From DATBDE01 sp045805605 (GTDB lineage: Bacteria; Actinomycetota; Thermoleophilia; Solirubrobacterales; Solirubrobacteraceae): 64,000 bases of DNA. Below, in pieces: positions 7,826 through 14,976 of the stretch; the stretch's first letter is position 1, and the number at the start of each line of letters is the position of its first letter. The position numbers were made by a program, and so were the translations under genes. The notes beneath the pieces were generated by a model that was not told where the DNA came from, made no database searches, and was given only the letters and a program-made list of their open reading frames with translations. The DNA is taken from contig JBJMKX010000074.1 in the NCBI GenBank assembly GCA_045805605.1, positions 1-64,000 of the forward strand. The letters run 5' to 3'.

Positions 7826-8813
7826 GCGCCCGGATCTTCGTCCGGTCGTGGCGGGCCGAGATGCGCCGCACCGTACCCGAGCGCGATCGCATCACCAGCG
7901 ACTCGGTCGACGCGCCCGCCGCACCCTGGTAGCGCACGCCCTGCAGGACGTCGCCGTCGGTGACACCGGTGGCGGAGAAGAAGCAGTTGTCGCTCCTGAC
8001 GAGGTCGTCGACGGTCAGCACCTTCTCGAGGTCATAGCCGGCGTCGAGCGCGGCCTGGCGCTCCTCGTCGTCGCGCGGCCACAGCCGGCCGAGCAGCTGG
8101 CCGCCGATGCACTTGAGCGCCGCGGCCGAGATCACGCCTTCGGGCGTCCCGCCGATGCCCCACAGCATGTCGACGGCGGTCGCGTCGGTGGCGGCCAGCA
8201 GCGCGGCGGCGACGTCGCCGTCGAGGATCAGCCGCACGCGCGCGCCCGCCTCGCGGATCTCGTCGATCGTGTCCTGGTGGCGCGGGCGGTCGAGGACGAC
8301 GACCATGACGTCGCGGACGTCGGTGCCCTTGCGCTCGGCGGCCAGCTTGACCATCTCGCTCATGGGCCGGTCGAGGTCGAGCAGGTCGGCGAGCTCGGGG
8401 CCCGCGGCGATCTTCTCCATGTAGACGCACGGGCCGGGGTCGAACATCGTGCCGCGCTCGGACAACGCGATCAGCGACAGCGCATTGGACATGCCCATCG
8501 CGGTCAGGCGCGTGCCCTCGAGCGGGTCGACGGCGATGTCGACCGGCGGAGGGGTGCCGTCGCCGATCTCCTCGCCGTTGTAGAGCATCGGCGCCTCGTC
8601 CTTTTCGCCCTCGCCGATGACCACCACGCCGTCCATCGAGATCGAGCGCAGCTGGTGACGCATGCCGTCGACCGCCGCCTGGTCGGCCCCCTCCTTGTCG
8701 CCGCGACCGATCAGCCGCGCGGCGGCCAGAGCCGCCGCCTCGGTCACGCGCACCAGCTCGAGGGCCAGGTTGCGGTCGGGCTTCTCGTCCCGGTTGTCGT
8801 TGCCCGTGCTCAC
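7806..8813 (-). CDS. glpX: Class II fructose-1,6-bisphosphatase GlpX
   Basis: From GTG 8813 the product has 335 residues, typical for GlpX. Metal and phosphate site motifs are visible: GEGEKDEAPMLYNGEEIG (about residues 65-82), DPLEGT, VMVVVLDRPRH, RLILDGDV, and MLWGIGGTPEGV. GlpX dephosphorylates fructose-1,6-bisphosphate to fructose-6-phosphate in gluconeogenesis and is the usual actinobacterial enzyme. The start overlaps the stop of the upstream four-helix membrane protein by four bases (GTGA), so the two are translationally coupled. The 3' end overlaps a convergent gene. Confidence 0.95.
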   Translation of the reverse strand: MSTGNDNRDEKPDRNLALELVRVTEAAALAAARLIGRGDKEGADQAAVDGMRHQLRSISMDGVVVIGEGEKDEAPMLYNGEEIGDGTPPPVDIAVDPLEGTRLTAMGMSNALSLIALSERGTMFDPGPCVYMEKIAAGPELADLLDLDRPMSEMVKLAAERKGTDVRDVMVVVLDRPRHQDTIDEIREAGARVRLILDGDVAAALLAATDATAVDMLWGIGGTPEGVISAAALKCIGGQLLGRLWPRDDEERQAALDAGYDLEKVLTVDDLVRSDNCFFSATGVTDGDVLQGVRYQGAAGASTESLVMRSRSGTVRRISARHDRTKIRALSGGRY

Positions 8814-9274
8814 ATCACCCCCGGCGGCTTGCGGGCCGCGCCGATCTCGGTCGTGCGCACGAACGCACCCGCGAGAATGAGGATCGCGCCGATCAGGGCG
8901 ATGAGGTAGCCCCAGGTCAGCGAGATCTGCCCGCTCGGCTCGCCCGGCTTGAAAATGAAGCCCTTGACCAGGATCAGGGTGAGCGCGGCAAGCCCGACCA
9001 CCGCGGTGAGCTCGCCGCGCGGCCACGACAGCGCGTGCCGGCGGACGATGATCCAGCCCAGGATGAACGGCGCGATCGCCGCCAGCAGGAGCAGGAAACG
9101 GAAGACCGGGAGCACCTCGAACGCCGCACACGACTTGTCGGCGCCGACGCAGTCGCCGTAGATCGACGAGTTCGCGTTGCCCGTCGAGTACCACGGGAGG
9201 AAGACGGCAAGCGCCAGTAGCGCGCCGCCGACCATCGCCACGACCTCCCCCCAGCGCAGCTCGCCGAAGTGCAT
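8810..9274 (-). CDS. Four-helix membrane protein, hypothetical
   Basis: 154 residues with four clear hydrophobic segments: VVAMVGGALLALAVFLPWYS, FRFLLLLAAIAPFILGWII, LTAVVGLAALTLILV and GYLIALIGAILILAGAF. Two cysteines lie in the first loop (GDCVGADKSC) and could form an external disulfide. Actinobacteria have many such small proteins with the LPWY motif after helix 1. The function is unknown. It is coupled to glpX by a four-base overlap and is divergent from the LLM oxidoreductase with only 29 bases between starts. Confidence 0.75.
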   Translation of the reverse strand: MHFGELRWGEVVAMVGGALLALAVFLPWYSTGNANSSIYGDCVGADKSCAAFEVLPVFRFLLLLAAIAPFILGWIIVRRHALSWPRGELTAVVGLAALTLILVKGFIFKPGEPSGQISLTWGYLIALIGAILILAGAFVRTTEIGAARKPPGVM

Positions 9275-9303
9275 CCGCGCGCCAGCCTATACGCTGCGCC
9301 GCC

Positions 9304-10266
9304 GTGCCCGCCGCGGTCCCCCGCTACGGGTTGACGCTCCCCTTCGCCGGCGTCTCCCTCGCCGATCACGAGCCGCTCGTACGGCGCGCCGACGAGCTCG
9401 GCTACCGCGACCTGTGGAGCGGCGAGGCGACCGGATACGACGGCTTCACGCCGTTGGCGCTGGCCGCGGCGTGGACGTCGCGGGTGCGCCTCGGGACCGG
9501 CGTGGTCAACCCGTACACGCGCGGGCCGGCACTGATGGCGCAGTCCGCGGCGGCCCTGGCCGATGCGAGCGGGGGCCGCTTCGTGCTCGGCATCGGGGCG
9601 TCGTCGGACCGGATCGTGCAGCGCTGGAACGGCATCCCGTTCGAGAAGCCGCTGACCCGGGTGCGCGAGGCGGTGCAGTATCTGCGGCCCGTGTTCGCGG
9701 GCGAGCGCGGCGACGGCGGGTTCAAGCTCGAGGTGCCGCCGGCCGAGCCGATCCCGATCTACGTGGCGGCGCTGCGGGGGCGGATGCTGCACCTGGCGGG
9801 CGAGATCGGCGACGGCGCGTGGGTCAACTTCCTGCCGCTCGGGGGAGTCGAGCAGGTGGTCGAGCAGGTGCGCGAGGGCGAGCGCGCGGCCGGGCGCGAG
9901 CCCGGCACCGTCGACATCGTCTGCCGCTTCTTCAACGTGCCCGCTCCGCCCGAGCAGGGGCTGCCGTTCGTGAAGTTCATGTTCGCCGCCTACGCGACCG
10001 TCCCGGTGTACGCGGCCTACTTCCGCTGGCTGGGCTACGCCGATCAGATCGACCCGATGGTGGAGGCCTGGGAGGCCCGCGACCGCGAGCGCGCCCTCGA
10101 GCTGGTCCCCGACGACCTCGTTCGCGACGTGTTCATCTTCGGCTCGCCCGAGGAGCAGCGCGATCGGCTCGCCGCGTACGCGGAGAAGGGCATCACCACC
10201 CTCTGCCTGACGCCGATCGCCCCTCCCGACGCGGTGCCGCGGCTGATCGAGGCGCTGGCGCCGTAA
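9304..10266 (+). CDS. LLM-class (F420-type) flavin-dependent oxidoreductase
   Basis: 320 residues from GTG 9304, the usual length for bacterial luciferase-like TIM barrels. Hallmarks are ADELGYRDLWSGEATGYDGFTPLALAA near the start, RVRLGTGVVNPYTRGP, GGRFVLGIGASSDRIV, PIPIYVAALRGRMLHLAGEIGDG and the GSPEEQRDRLAAYAEKGITT end. The TG-GY/DGF region and a GxGVVN-type cis-peptide strand favour F420 over FMN as the cofactor (inference). The substrate is unknown. A TATACG sequence in the 29-bp divergent spacer could be a -10 box. Confidence 0.88.
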   Translation: MPAAVPRYGLTLPFAGVSLADHEPLVRRADELGYRDLWSGEATGYDGFTPLALAAAWTSRVRLGTGVVNPYTRGPALMAQSAAALADASGGRFVLGIGASSDRIVQRWNGIPFEKPLTRVREAVQYLRPVFAGERGDGGFKLEVPPAEPIPIYVAALRGRMLHLAGEIGDGAWVNFLPLGGVEQVVEQVREGERAAGREPGTVDIVCRFFNVPAPPEQGLPFVKFMFAAYATVPVYAAYFRWLGYADQIDPMVEAWEARDRERALELVPDDLVRDVFIFGSPEEQRDRLAAYAEKGITTLCLTPIAPPDAVPRLIEALAP

Positions 10267-10276
10267 CCGGCATCGC

Positions 10277-10885
10277 TCAGGCGCGCAGGCCGGCCAGGGT
10301 CAGCTCGAGCAGGCGGACGCCCGTGCCGCGGCCGGTCGCCTCCGCCGCGCGCACGCCCGCGAGCACGAGCCGGATGTCGTCGGAGCTGAGATCGTCGCGG
10401 AACGATCCCTGCTCCGCCGCGCGGGCAAGCAGCAGCTCGCATGCCTCCAGTGCGGCCGCGCGGGCGGGCGCGAGGTCGGGCCGCTCGATCGCCGCCTGCA
10501 GCGCGCTGGAGAGCAGGTCGTCGGCGGCGCTGCGCGCGACGACCGCCCGCAGGAGCGCCTCGAGGGCGGCGCCCGGGTCGGGCGCGGCGGTGGCGGCGCG
10601 GGCCTCGTGCGTGAACCAGGTCAGGCGCTTGACCGCCAGCGCCGCGACGATCTCCTCCTTGGAATTGAACGCCCGGTAGACGCTTCCCACGCCGGCGCCG
10701 GCCGCCGCCGCGATGGCGGGGACGGGGGCATCGAGCCCGTCCTGCGCAAACACCTTCTCGGCGGCCTCCAGCAGCCGCACGCGCTTCGCCTGCGCGTCGA
10801 GCGTCGACCAAGGGGAGTGGTCGGTTGCCCCTTCGGCCGGAATGGCCATTCCGCTAGGGTAACCGACGCCGACCGGAACGGGCAT
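10277..10885 (-). CDS. TetR-family transcriptional regulator
   Basis: 202 residues from ATG 10885, chosen because GAGGG lies seven bases upstream; ATG 10849 is the alternative. The N-terminal TetR helix-turn-helix reads LLEAAEKVFAQDGLDAPVPAIAAAAGAGVGSVYRAFNSKEEIV, followed by an all-helical ligand domain of TetR_C type. It is divergent from a tiny MFS-transporter stub, the standard TetR/MFS efflux arrangement, so its original target was probably that exporter. Two related palindromes cover the start region and are the likely operators. With the pump truncated, the regulator may be orphaned or control only itself. Confidence 0.9.
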   Translation of the reverse strand: MPVPVGVGYPSGMAIPAEGATDHSPWSTLDAQAKRVRLLEAAEKVFAQDGLDAPVPAIAAAAGAGVGSVYRAFNSKEEIVAALAVKRLTWFTHEARAATAAPDPGAALEALLRAVVARSAADDLLSSALQAAIERPDLAPARAAALEACELLLARAAEQGSFRDDLSSDDIRLVLAGVRAAEATGRGTGVRLLELTLAGLRA

Positions 10886-10891
10886 TCCGGT
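10838..10891. promoter_or_regulatory. Two palindromic TetR operators
   Basis: CGGAATGGCCATTCCG at 10838-10853 is a perfect 16-bp palindrome. ACCGGAACGGGCATTCCGGT at 10872-10891 has 7-bp inverted arms and shares the core GGAAYGGSCATTCC. The centres are about 36 bp apart. They lie between, and partly over, the starts of the TetR gene and the MFS stub. Confidence 0.7.
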
Positions 10892-10897
10892 CCCTCG

Positions 10898-11014
10898 ATG
10901 ACCAGCGACTCAGGGCAACAGCACCCCAACGTCACGCTCGCGCTCCTCGCGCTGTCCACGGTCGCCTTCTCGCTCCTGCAATCGCTCGTCGCGCCGCAGG
11001 CGAGCGTGCCGTAG
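10898..11014 (+). pseudogene. MFS efflux transporter, N-terminal stub (truncated)
   Basis: A 38-residue reading frame (ATG 10898 to TAG 11014). Its NVTLALLALSTVAFSLLQSLVAP matches the start of transmembrane helix 1 of EmrB/QacA-type drug exporters. In full-length relatives the sequence goes on with PALP and another 400 or more residues. Here it stops after QASVP, two bases before a universal stress gene. The divergent TetR regulator and its operators are intact. The simplest reading is a deletion that removed nearly the whole exporter. It might still be expressed as a one-helix peptide. Confidence 0.65.
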
Positions 11015-11016
11015 CC

Positions 11017-11490
11017 ATGGCCGTGCTGCAGGGACTCCCGTGGCGCGCGCCGCCGCTGCCCGACCCGGTCGTCGCGTGCAACATCCTCGTCGCCGTCGAC
11101 GGGTCGGCCGGAGCGCAGCGGGCCCTGTCCTACGCCGCCGCCCTGGCCCGCGTCGGGCGCGGCCGGATCACCCTGCTCGCCGTCATGCCGCCGCCGCTGT
11201 GGATGCGCATGGCGGTGCCGCCGCCGGGCTACGACCCGCGCGCCGAGGAGGCGGGCTGGGAGCACGTGCTCCACGCCGCCGTCGAGCAGGTGCCCGCGGA
11301 CGTCCCGGTGACCACCCGCCTCGTGCGCGGCGCGCCGGCCGAGGCGATCGTCAAGGGGGCGGCCGAGGGCTGCCACGACCTCGTGGTGCTCGGCTGCGAG
11401 GGCCGGGGACCGCTGCACGGGCTCATCGGCGGGGTGTCGCGCAAGGTCCTTCGCCGCAGCACGGTGCCCGTGCTCGTGGTGCGCAGCTAG
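11017..11490 (+). CDS. Universal stress protein (UspA family)
   Basis: 157 residues with a single Usp domain. The strand ILVAVDGSAGAQRALSYAAALA opens the nucleotide fold, and the ATP-binding-type loop GCEGRGPLHGLIGGVSRKVLRRSTVPVLVV (G-x2-G-x9-G pattern, roughly) closes it. The N-terminal extension (AVLQGLPWRAPPLPDP) is unusual and may come from a rearrangement that placed the gene behind the truncated MFS transporter. Usp proteins buffer stress, dormancy or energy status. Its stop shares bases with the stop of the convergent TetR gene. Confidence 0.88.
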   Translation: MAVLQGLPWRAPPLPDPVVACNILVAVDGSAGAQRALSYAAALARVGRGRITLLAVMPPPLWMRMAVPPPGYDPRAEEAGWEHVLHAAVEQVPADVPVTTRLVRGAPAEAIVKGAAEGCHDLVVLGCEGRGPLHGLIGGVSRKVLRRSTVPVLVVRS

Positions 11491-12095
11491 GCGCTCTTCA
11501 ACCCGAGCACGCCGGCCGTGACCCGCACGGCCAGCGCCTCGTCGTGCGGCGCCTGACCGGCAAGCGTGATGACCGCGCCTTCGAGGGCCCCGATCAGCGC
11601 CAGCGCCACCGCGCGGGCCGGCGGGCCGGGCGGGATCAGTCCGTCCCTGCGACCCGCGCCGATCAGGCGCACGAGGCGCTTGACGAGCCCTTCCTGGACG
11701 CGGTCGAGCTCGCGCCCGATCGGATGGTCGCGGCCGCTGAACTCGACCCTGAGCGCCATCGCGACGCGCGCGATGTCGCGCCGGCAGAGGATCGCGTGGC
11801 CGCGCGCCATCGCGAGCAGCGCAGCGACCGGATCGGCCTCCCGGCTCGCCGGCTCCCCGACCTCGCGCCTCCAGGTCTCGTCCGCCCAGCGAAGAACCGC
11901 CAACGCAAGGTCCTCCTTGTCCTTGAACTGGTGGTAGAGCGCGCCGCGCGTGTAGCCAGCCTGGCGCGCCACATCCTCGAGCACGAGGTTGCCGTACCCG
12001 TACCGGGACAGGCCGCGCGCCGCCGACTCGAGCAACGCGCTGCGCGAGCGGGCGCGCCGCTCCGCCTGGGTTGATCTCTGGTCACGTACAGGCAC
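11487..12095 (-). CDS. TetR-family transcriptional regulator
   Basis: 202 residues from GTG 12095. The DNA-binding domain reads ALLESAARGLSRYGYGNLVLEDVARQAGYTRGALYHQFKDKEDL, with a canonical recognition helix, followed by a helical effector domain. It is divergent from a two- or three-gene set (DUF2867-like, SnoaL-like), which it probably represses. The CACGTAC repeats around its start are candidate binding sites. No ligand can be inferred. Confidence 0.9.
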   Translation of the reverse strand: MPVRDQRSTQAERRARSRSALLESAARGLSRYGYGNLVLEDVARQAGYTRGALYHQFKDKEDLALAVLRWADETWRREVGEPASREADPVAALLAMARGHAILCRRDIARVAMALRVEFSGRDHPIGRELDRVQEGLVKRLVRLIGAGRRDGLIPPGPPARAVALALIGALEGAVITLAGQAPHDEALAVRVTAGVLGLKSA

Positions 12096-12101
12096 GTACG
12101 T
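12083..12101. promoter_or_regulatory. Candidate TetR-binding repeats (CACGTAC)
   Basis: CACGTAC occurs twice, at 12083-12089 and 12093-12099, ten bases apart, and the second lies in the 8-bp palindrome ACGTACGT (12094-12101). A TATGTT (12101-12106) could be the -10 of the rightward gene, so a protein bound here would block it. Confidence 0.4.
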
Positions 12102-12137
12102 ATGTTAATGTGCACGGCGGCGGCAGCAGAGGGCAGG

Positions 12138-12596
12138 GTGCGCCAGGTCGCGGTTCCGCCCGCGGCACAGGCGCGCAGCACGCTCGCCCACGTCGACTAC
12201 GCCGACGCCTTCGTCCTCGACCTCCGCGCCGCCCAGAAATGCACCGCCGAGGAGTGGGCGCGGGCGACCGTCGAAGGCGCTCCTGCGAGCGTGCAGCGAC
12301 AGCTGCGGCGGGGCTGGACGGCGCTGGGCCTCAAGCTCGGCGCGACCTGGTCGGACCGCTTCGTGCTCGGGTGGGAGGTCCGCCGCAATAGCCCGGACCT
12401 CGTGCTCCTGGGAGCCGGCTCCCGCATCGGGATGCCGGCCGAGCTGCTCTTCGAGCGCCGGCAGCATTCCCTCCTGTTCGCCACCTTCGTGCAGCACGAC
12501 AACGTGATCGCGCGTGCTGTGTGGGCTGCCACCGAGCCCGTGCACGTACCGATCGTCCGGCGGGTCCTGGAGCGGGCCGGCAAGCGCCATGGCTAA
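12138..12596 (+). CDS. DUF2867-like protein, hypothetical
   Basis: From GTG 12138 (GAGGG about five bases upstream) the product has 152 residues; ATG 12102 is the alternative start. The pattern ADAFVLDLRAAQKCTAEEWARA, a central RRGWTALGLKLG, the strands LLFERRQHSLLFATFVQHDN and the end VWAATEPVHVPIVRRVLERA resembles DUF2867 or related SRPBCC-like proteins. It is divergent from a TetR regulator, and its stop overlaps the next gene by eight bases. Function unknown; the family assignment is tentative. Confidence 0.6.
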   Translation: MRQVAVPPAAQARSTLAHVDYADAFVLDLRAAQKCTAEEWARATVEGAPASVQRQLRRGWTALGLKLGATWSDRFVLGWEVRRNSPDLVLLGAGSRIGMPAELLFERRQHSLLFATFVQHDNVIARAVWAATEPVHVPIVRRVLERAGKRHG

Positions 12597-12996
12597 GGCG
12601 GTCGTCGATGACTTCCTCGCCCGGCAGCGCGCCATGTACGCCGGCGGGGACGTCGCCCCGGTGGCGGACCTGCTCGCGGAGAACGTGGTGTGGCACGTGC
12701 CGGGGACGAGCCCGATCGCCGGCGACTACCGGGGCCGCGCCGCCGTCCTCAGATACTTCCGGCGCCGTCGCGAGCTCGCAGGCGGCGCAATCGCGATCAC
12801 CAAGATCGCCGAGGCGCACCACGATGAGGCCCTTGTCCAGCTCGCCGACGGCCGCGCCATGATCGGCGGCTACGAGGTCTTCTGGCGCACGGCCGGCGTC
12901 TACCGCGTCGCCGGCGGCCGCATCGCCGAGGCCTGGCTGGTGCCGCTCGACCAGGAGCAGTTCGACCGCGTCTGGTCGACCGCGGGGTCCGCGTGA
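12589..12996 (+). CDS. SnoaL/NTF2-like protein
   Basis: 135 residues from ATG 12589, overlapping the previous stop. The NTF2-like cone fold is indicated by VVDDFLARQRAMYAGGDVAPVADLLAENVVWHVPGTSPIAGDYRGRAAVLRYF and the closing strand GVYRVAGGRIAEAWLVPLD. SnoaL-like proteins include polyketide cyclases, isomerases and small-molecule binders; the pocket here cannot be assigned. It is probably co-transcribed with the DUF2867-like gene under the divergent TetR. Confidence 0.8.
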   Translation: MAKAVVDDFLARQRAMYAGGDVAPVADLLAENVVWHVPGTSPIAGDYRGRAAVLRYFRRRRELAGGAIAITKIAEAHHDEALVQLADGRAMIGGYEVFWRTAGVYRVAGGRIAEAWLVPLDQEQFDRVWSTAGSA

Positions 12997-13014
12997 CGGA
13001 GGTAGGGTCCCGAC

Positions 13015-13518
13015 GTGGCCGCCGAGCCGCAGCGCAGCGAGCGCGTCCAGGCAGCCGAGCTGATCGCAGCACTCTGCCTGGGCACGGACCTCGGCATGGG
13101 CTTTCCGTTCGAGCACGGCATATACACGACACTGATCGCGATGCGCCTTGCCGACCGGCTCGGCCTCGGTCGAGAGGACGCCTCGCAGACCTATTACGCC
13201 TGCCTGCTCGCCCACGCCGGCTGCACGACCGAAGCCCACGTCGCGGCGGAGGTCTTCGGCGGTTCGCTGACAACCAGCTTCAACCCGGTCATGTACGGGT
13301 CCGGGCGCGAGGTCCTGACCGGTCTCCTCCGCGCGCTGCCCGATCCGGGAAGTCCGGTACTGGTGCGTGCGGTCCAGACCGCACGCCGGTTTCCGAGGAT
13401 GGCTCGCGAGCAGCGTCCCGCCCTCACCGCTCGGGATCGCCTTGGTGAAAGGCCGCCTCCGCCTCGGCCTGGCGGCGAGGAAGTCGTCGAGGTCGCTCAC
13501 GCCGGGTCCTGGCCCTAG
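13015..13518 (+). pseudogene. HD-domain/LuxR-type regulator, truncated N-terminal part
   Basis: The first 125 or so residues (AAELIAALCLGTDLGMGFPF, EHGIYTTLIAMRLADRLGL, SQTYYACLLAHAGCTTEAHV, ALPDPGSPVLVRAVQTARRFPRM) match the N-terminal region of actinobacterial HD-domain phosphohydrolase/LuxR regulators. These are normally 400-550 residues. After that the reading turns into unrelated Pro/Arg-rich sequence and ends at TAG 13518, sharing bases with the convergent YetF-like stop. The HD catalytic half and LuxR helix-turn-helix are absent. It looks like a deletion remnant, though a short expressed protein is possible. Confidence 0.65.
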
Positions 13519-13952
13519 CCCTGCAGGAAGCTGATCCTCCCGTTGGTCTCGAGCACGGCCCACTGCACCTCGTCGAGCGAGGCGATCGACTGCTGGCGCG
13601 CCTCGGACTCGAGCTCCTCGTGGGTGAGGCGCTCGCGGCGGAGGTTGTCGTCGATCAGATTGCCGCGCTCGATGAGCACGATCGGCTCCCCCTCGAGCAG
13701 CGGGCGCAGCCGCCGCAGCCGGAAGTTCAGGTATGTGGTGGCGACCGTGAGGACGCTGATGGTCAGGATCGCCATGATTCCCCCCGTCAGCGAGTAGTCG
13801 CTCTGGGTCACACCCTGCTGGACGAGGTCACCGATGACGACGAGCAGGATGACGTCGAACGGCTCGAGCGAGCTGAGCTCGCGCTTGCCGATCACGCGCG
13901 TCACGAGGAAGACGAGCACGTAGATGACGGCAGCGCGGATGACGATGTCCAT
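13515..13952 (-). CDS. YetF-like (DUF421) membrane protein
   Basis: 145 residues. Two or three N-terminal hydrophobic helices (IVIRAAVIYVLVFLVTRVIG, VILLVVIGDLVQQGVT, GGIMAILTISVLTVATTYL) precede the DUF421 cytosolic domain with RPLLEGEPIVLIERGNLIDDNLRRERLTHEELESEARQQ. GKRELSSLEPFDVILLVVIGDLVQQ is the family signature. YetF/YkjA-type proteins are membrane proteins; some are tied to spore germinant receptors, but the general role is unclear. It is four bases downstream of a one-helix membrane protein gene, an evident operon. Confidence 0.85.
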   Translation of the reverse strand: MDIVIRAAVIYVLVFLVTRVIGKRELSSLEPFDVILLVVIGDLVQQGVTQSDYSLTGGIMAILTISVLTVATTYLNFRLRRLRPLLEGEPIVLIERGNLIDDNLRRERLTHEELESEARQQSIASLDEVQWAVLETNGRISFLQG

Positions 13953-13956
13953 GGCG

Positions 13957-14478
13957 CTAGGGGAAGATCGTCAGGGTCCGGTGCACGGTGGCAAGCCGGC
14001 GGTTGCCGTCGTCGAAGGCGGCCACGAGCGAGCGGCGCCCGGGCGCGATGGGGATGACCTGCCAGTCGGTCAGCACGGTGAGCGTCTTGCCGCGGCCGAG
14101 GGCCGGGAACGAAAACGTGAAGCGCCCGCCGCGATTGTTCTCCGCCGCCGGCTCCGGGGAGACGTCGTTGAGCGTCATCTGGTCGAGCCAGTTCTCATTG
14201 AGCACCAGCTTGGGATGCGAGACCGCGTGCGTGAGCGGCCGCAGCGTGAACTTGACCTGGTAGAGCAGGCCGCCGCGCAGGCGCGGCGGCCCCTCGACGC
14301 CGAGGAACGCCTCAGTAGCGATGGCCGACGACTTCGTCGTGTCCTGGCCGAAGGCGTTGAACAGGCCAGCGACGCAGAACGCCACGAACAGGGCGAGGAT
14401 CGCGCGGCGCAGCCAGAGGTGCCACGTGCGACCGCGCAGCTCGACGTACCGGTCGTGCTCGAGGTCGGGCTCGGCCAC
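13957..14478 (-). CDS. Single-pass membrane protein, hypothetical
   Basis: 173 residues. A short cytosolic head (EHDRYVELRGRTWHLWLRR) precedes one helix (AILALFVAFCVAGLFNAFG), then an extracytoplasmic beta-rich domain (GGLLYQVKFTLRPLTHAVSHPKLVL, TLTVLTDWQVIPIAPGRRSLV). No family recognised. Immediate linkage to the YetF-like gene (four-base gap) suggests the two products work together at the membrane. Confidence 0.7.
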   Translation of the reverse strand: MAEPDLEHDRYVELRGRTWHLWLRRAILALFVAFCVAGLFNAFGQDTTKSSAIATEAFLGVEGPPRLRGGLLYQVKFTLRPLTHAVSHPKLVLNENWLDQMTLNDVSPEPAAENNRGGRFTFSFPALGRGKTLTVLTDWQVIPIAPGRRSLVAAFDDGNRRLATVHRTLTIFP

Positions 14479-14518
14479 GGAACAAGGTTCGCCGTGGCCG
14501 CGGCCCTTCCCTCCGCGG

Positions 14519-14705
14519 CTACACGGCCTCGAGCACCATGGCGTTGGCCGGGCCGCCGGCCTCGCACATGGTCTGCAACCCGTAGCGGGCGCCGTTCTGC
14601 GCCATCGCGTTTGACGAGCGTCGTCGCGATGCGCGCGCCGCTCGCGCCCAGCTGGTGACCGATCGCGATCGCGCCGCCGTTGACGTCGACCTTGTCCGTA
14701 CCGGA
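14519..14705 (-). pseudogene. Thiolase C-terminal remnant with a one-base insertion
   Basis: In one minus frame the sequence reads DKVDVNGGAIAIGHQLGASGARIATTLV. In the next it reads NAMAQNGARYGLQTMCEAGG-PANAMVLEAV and stop. Together these are the last 60 or so residues of an acetyl-CoA acyltransferase. The frames join if one A is removed from GTCAAACGCGATG near 14610. Everything upstream of the conserved VNGGAIA motif is missing. An intact thiolase gene lies at 25.6 kb. The remnant abuts the 208-bp inverted-repeat element. Confidence 0.75.
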
Positions 14706-14759
14706 GGTATTCGGATACCAGCCGCTATGTCAAATTGGGAGCGGTTGGCCCGCTTCTGG

Positions 14760-14967
14760 GGCGTGCGAAGCGCGCCGCTCGCGCGGTCCTGCCGCCGGCG
14801 CCGTGAGAACGGCACGATAAAAGGGGTTGTGTTTTGGTCGCGGGACGACCAAAACCGACCGAACATCCCTCGGAAGGCGCGCCCGGCCGCCTCGACCCAC
14901 CCTCCTTGGTCACCGCCGTTCAAACGCGGTCGGCGGAGATCCACAAGAACGGCGCGCTTCGCACGCC
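14760..14967. mobile_element. MITE-like element with 18-bp perfect terminal inverted repeats
   Basis: GGCGTGCGAAGCGCGCCG (14760-14777) and its exact reverse complement (14950-14967) enclose 172 bp with no plausible gene. Inside are a 10-bp hairpin GTTTTGGTCG/CGACCAAAAC (14831-14855) and a weaker CCGCCG/CGGCGG stem (14913-14936). The inside is also slightly more AT-rich. No clear target-site duplication is visible at the edges. A structured RNA is an alternative. It fills the gap between the thiolase remnant and the next gene. Confidence 0.55.
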
Positions 14968-14976
14968 GTAGCGGCG

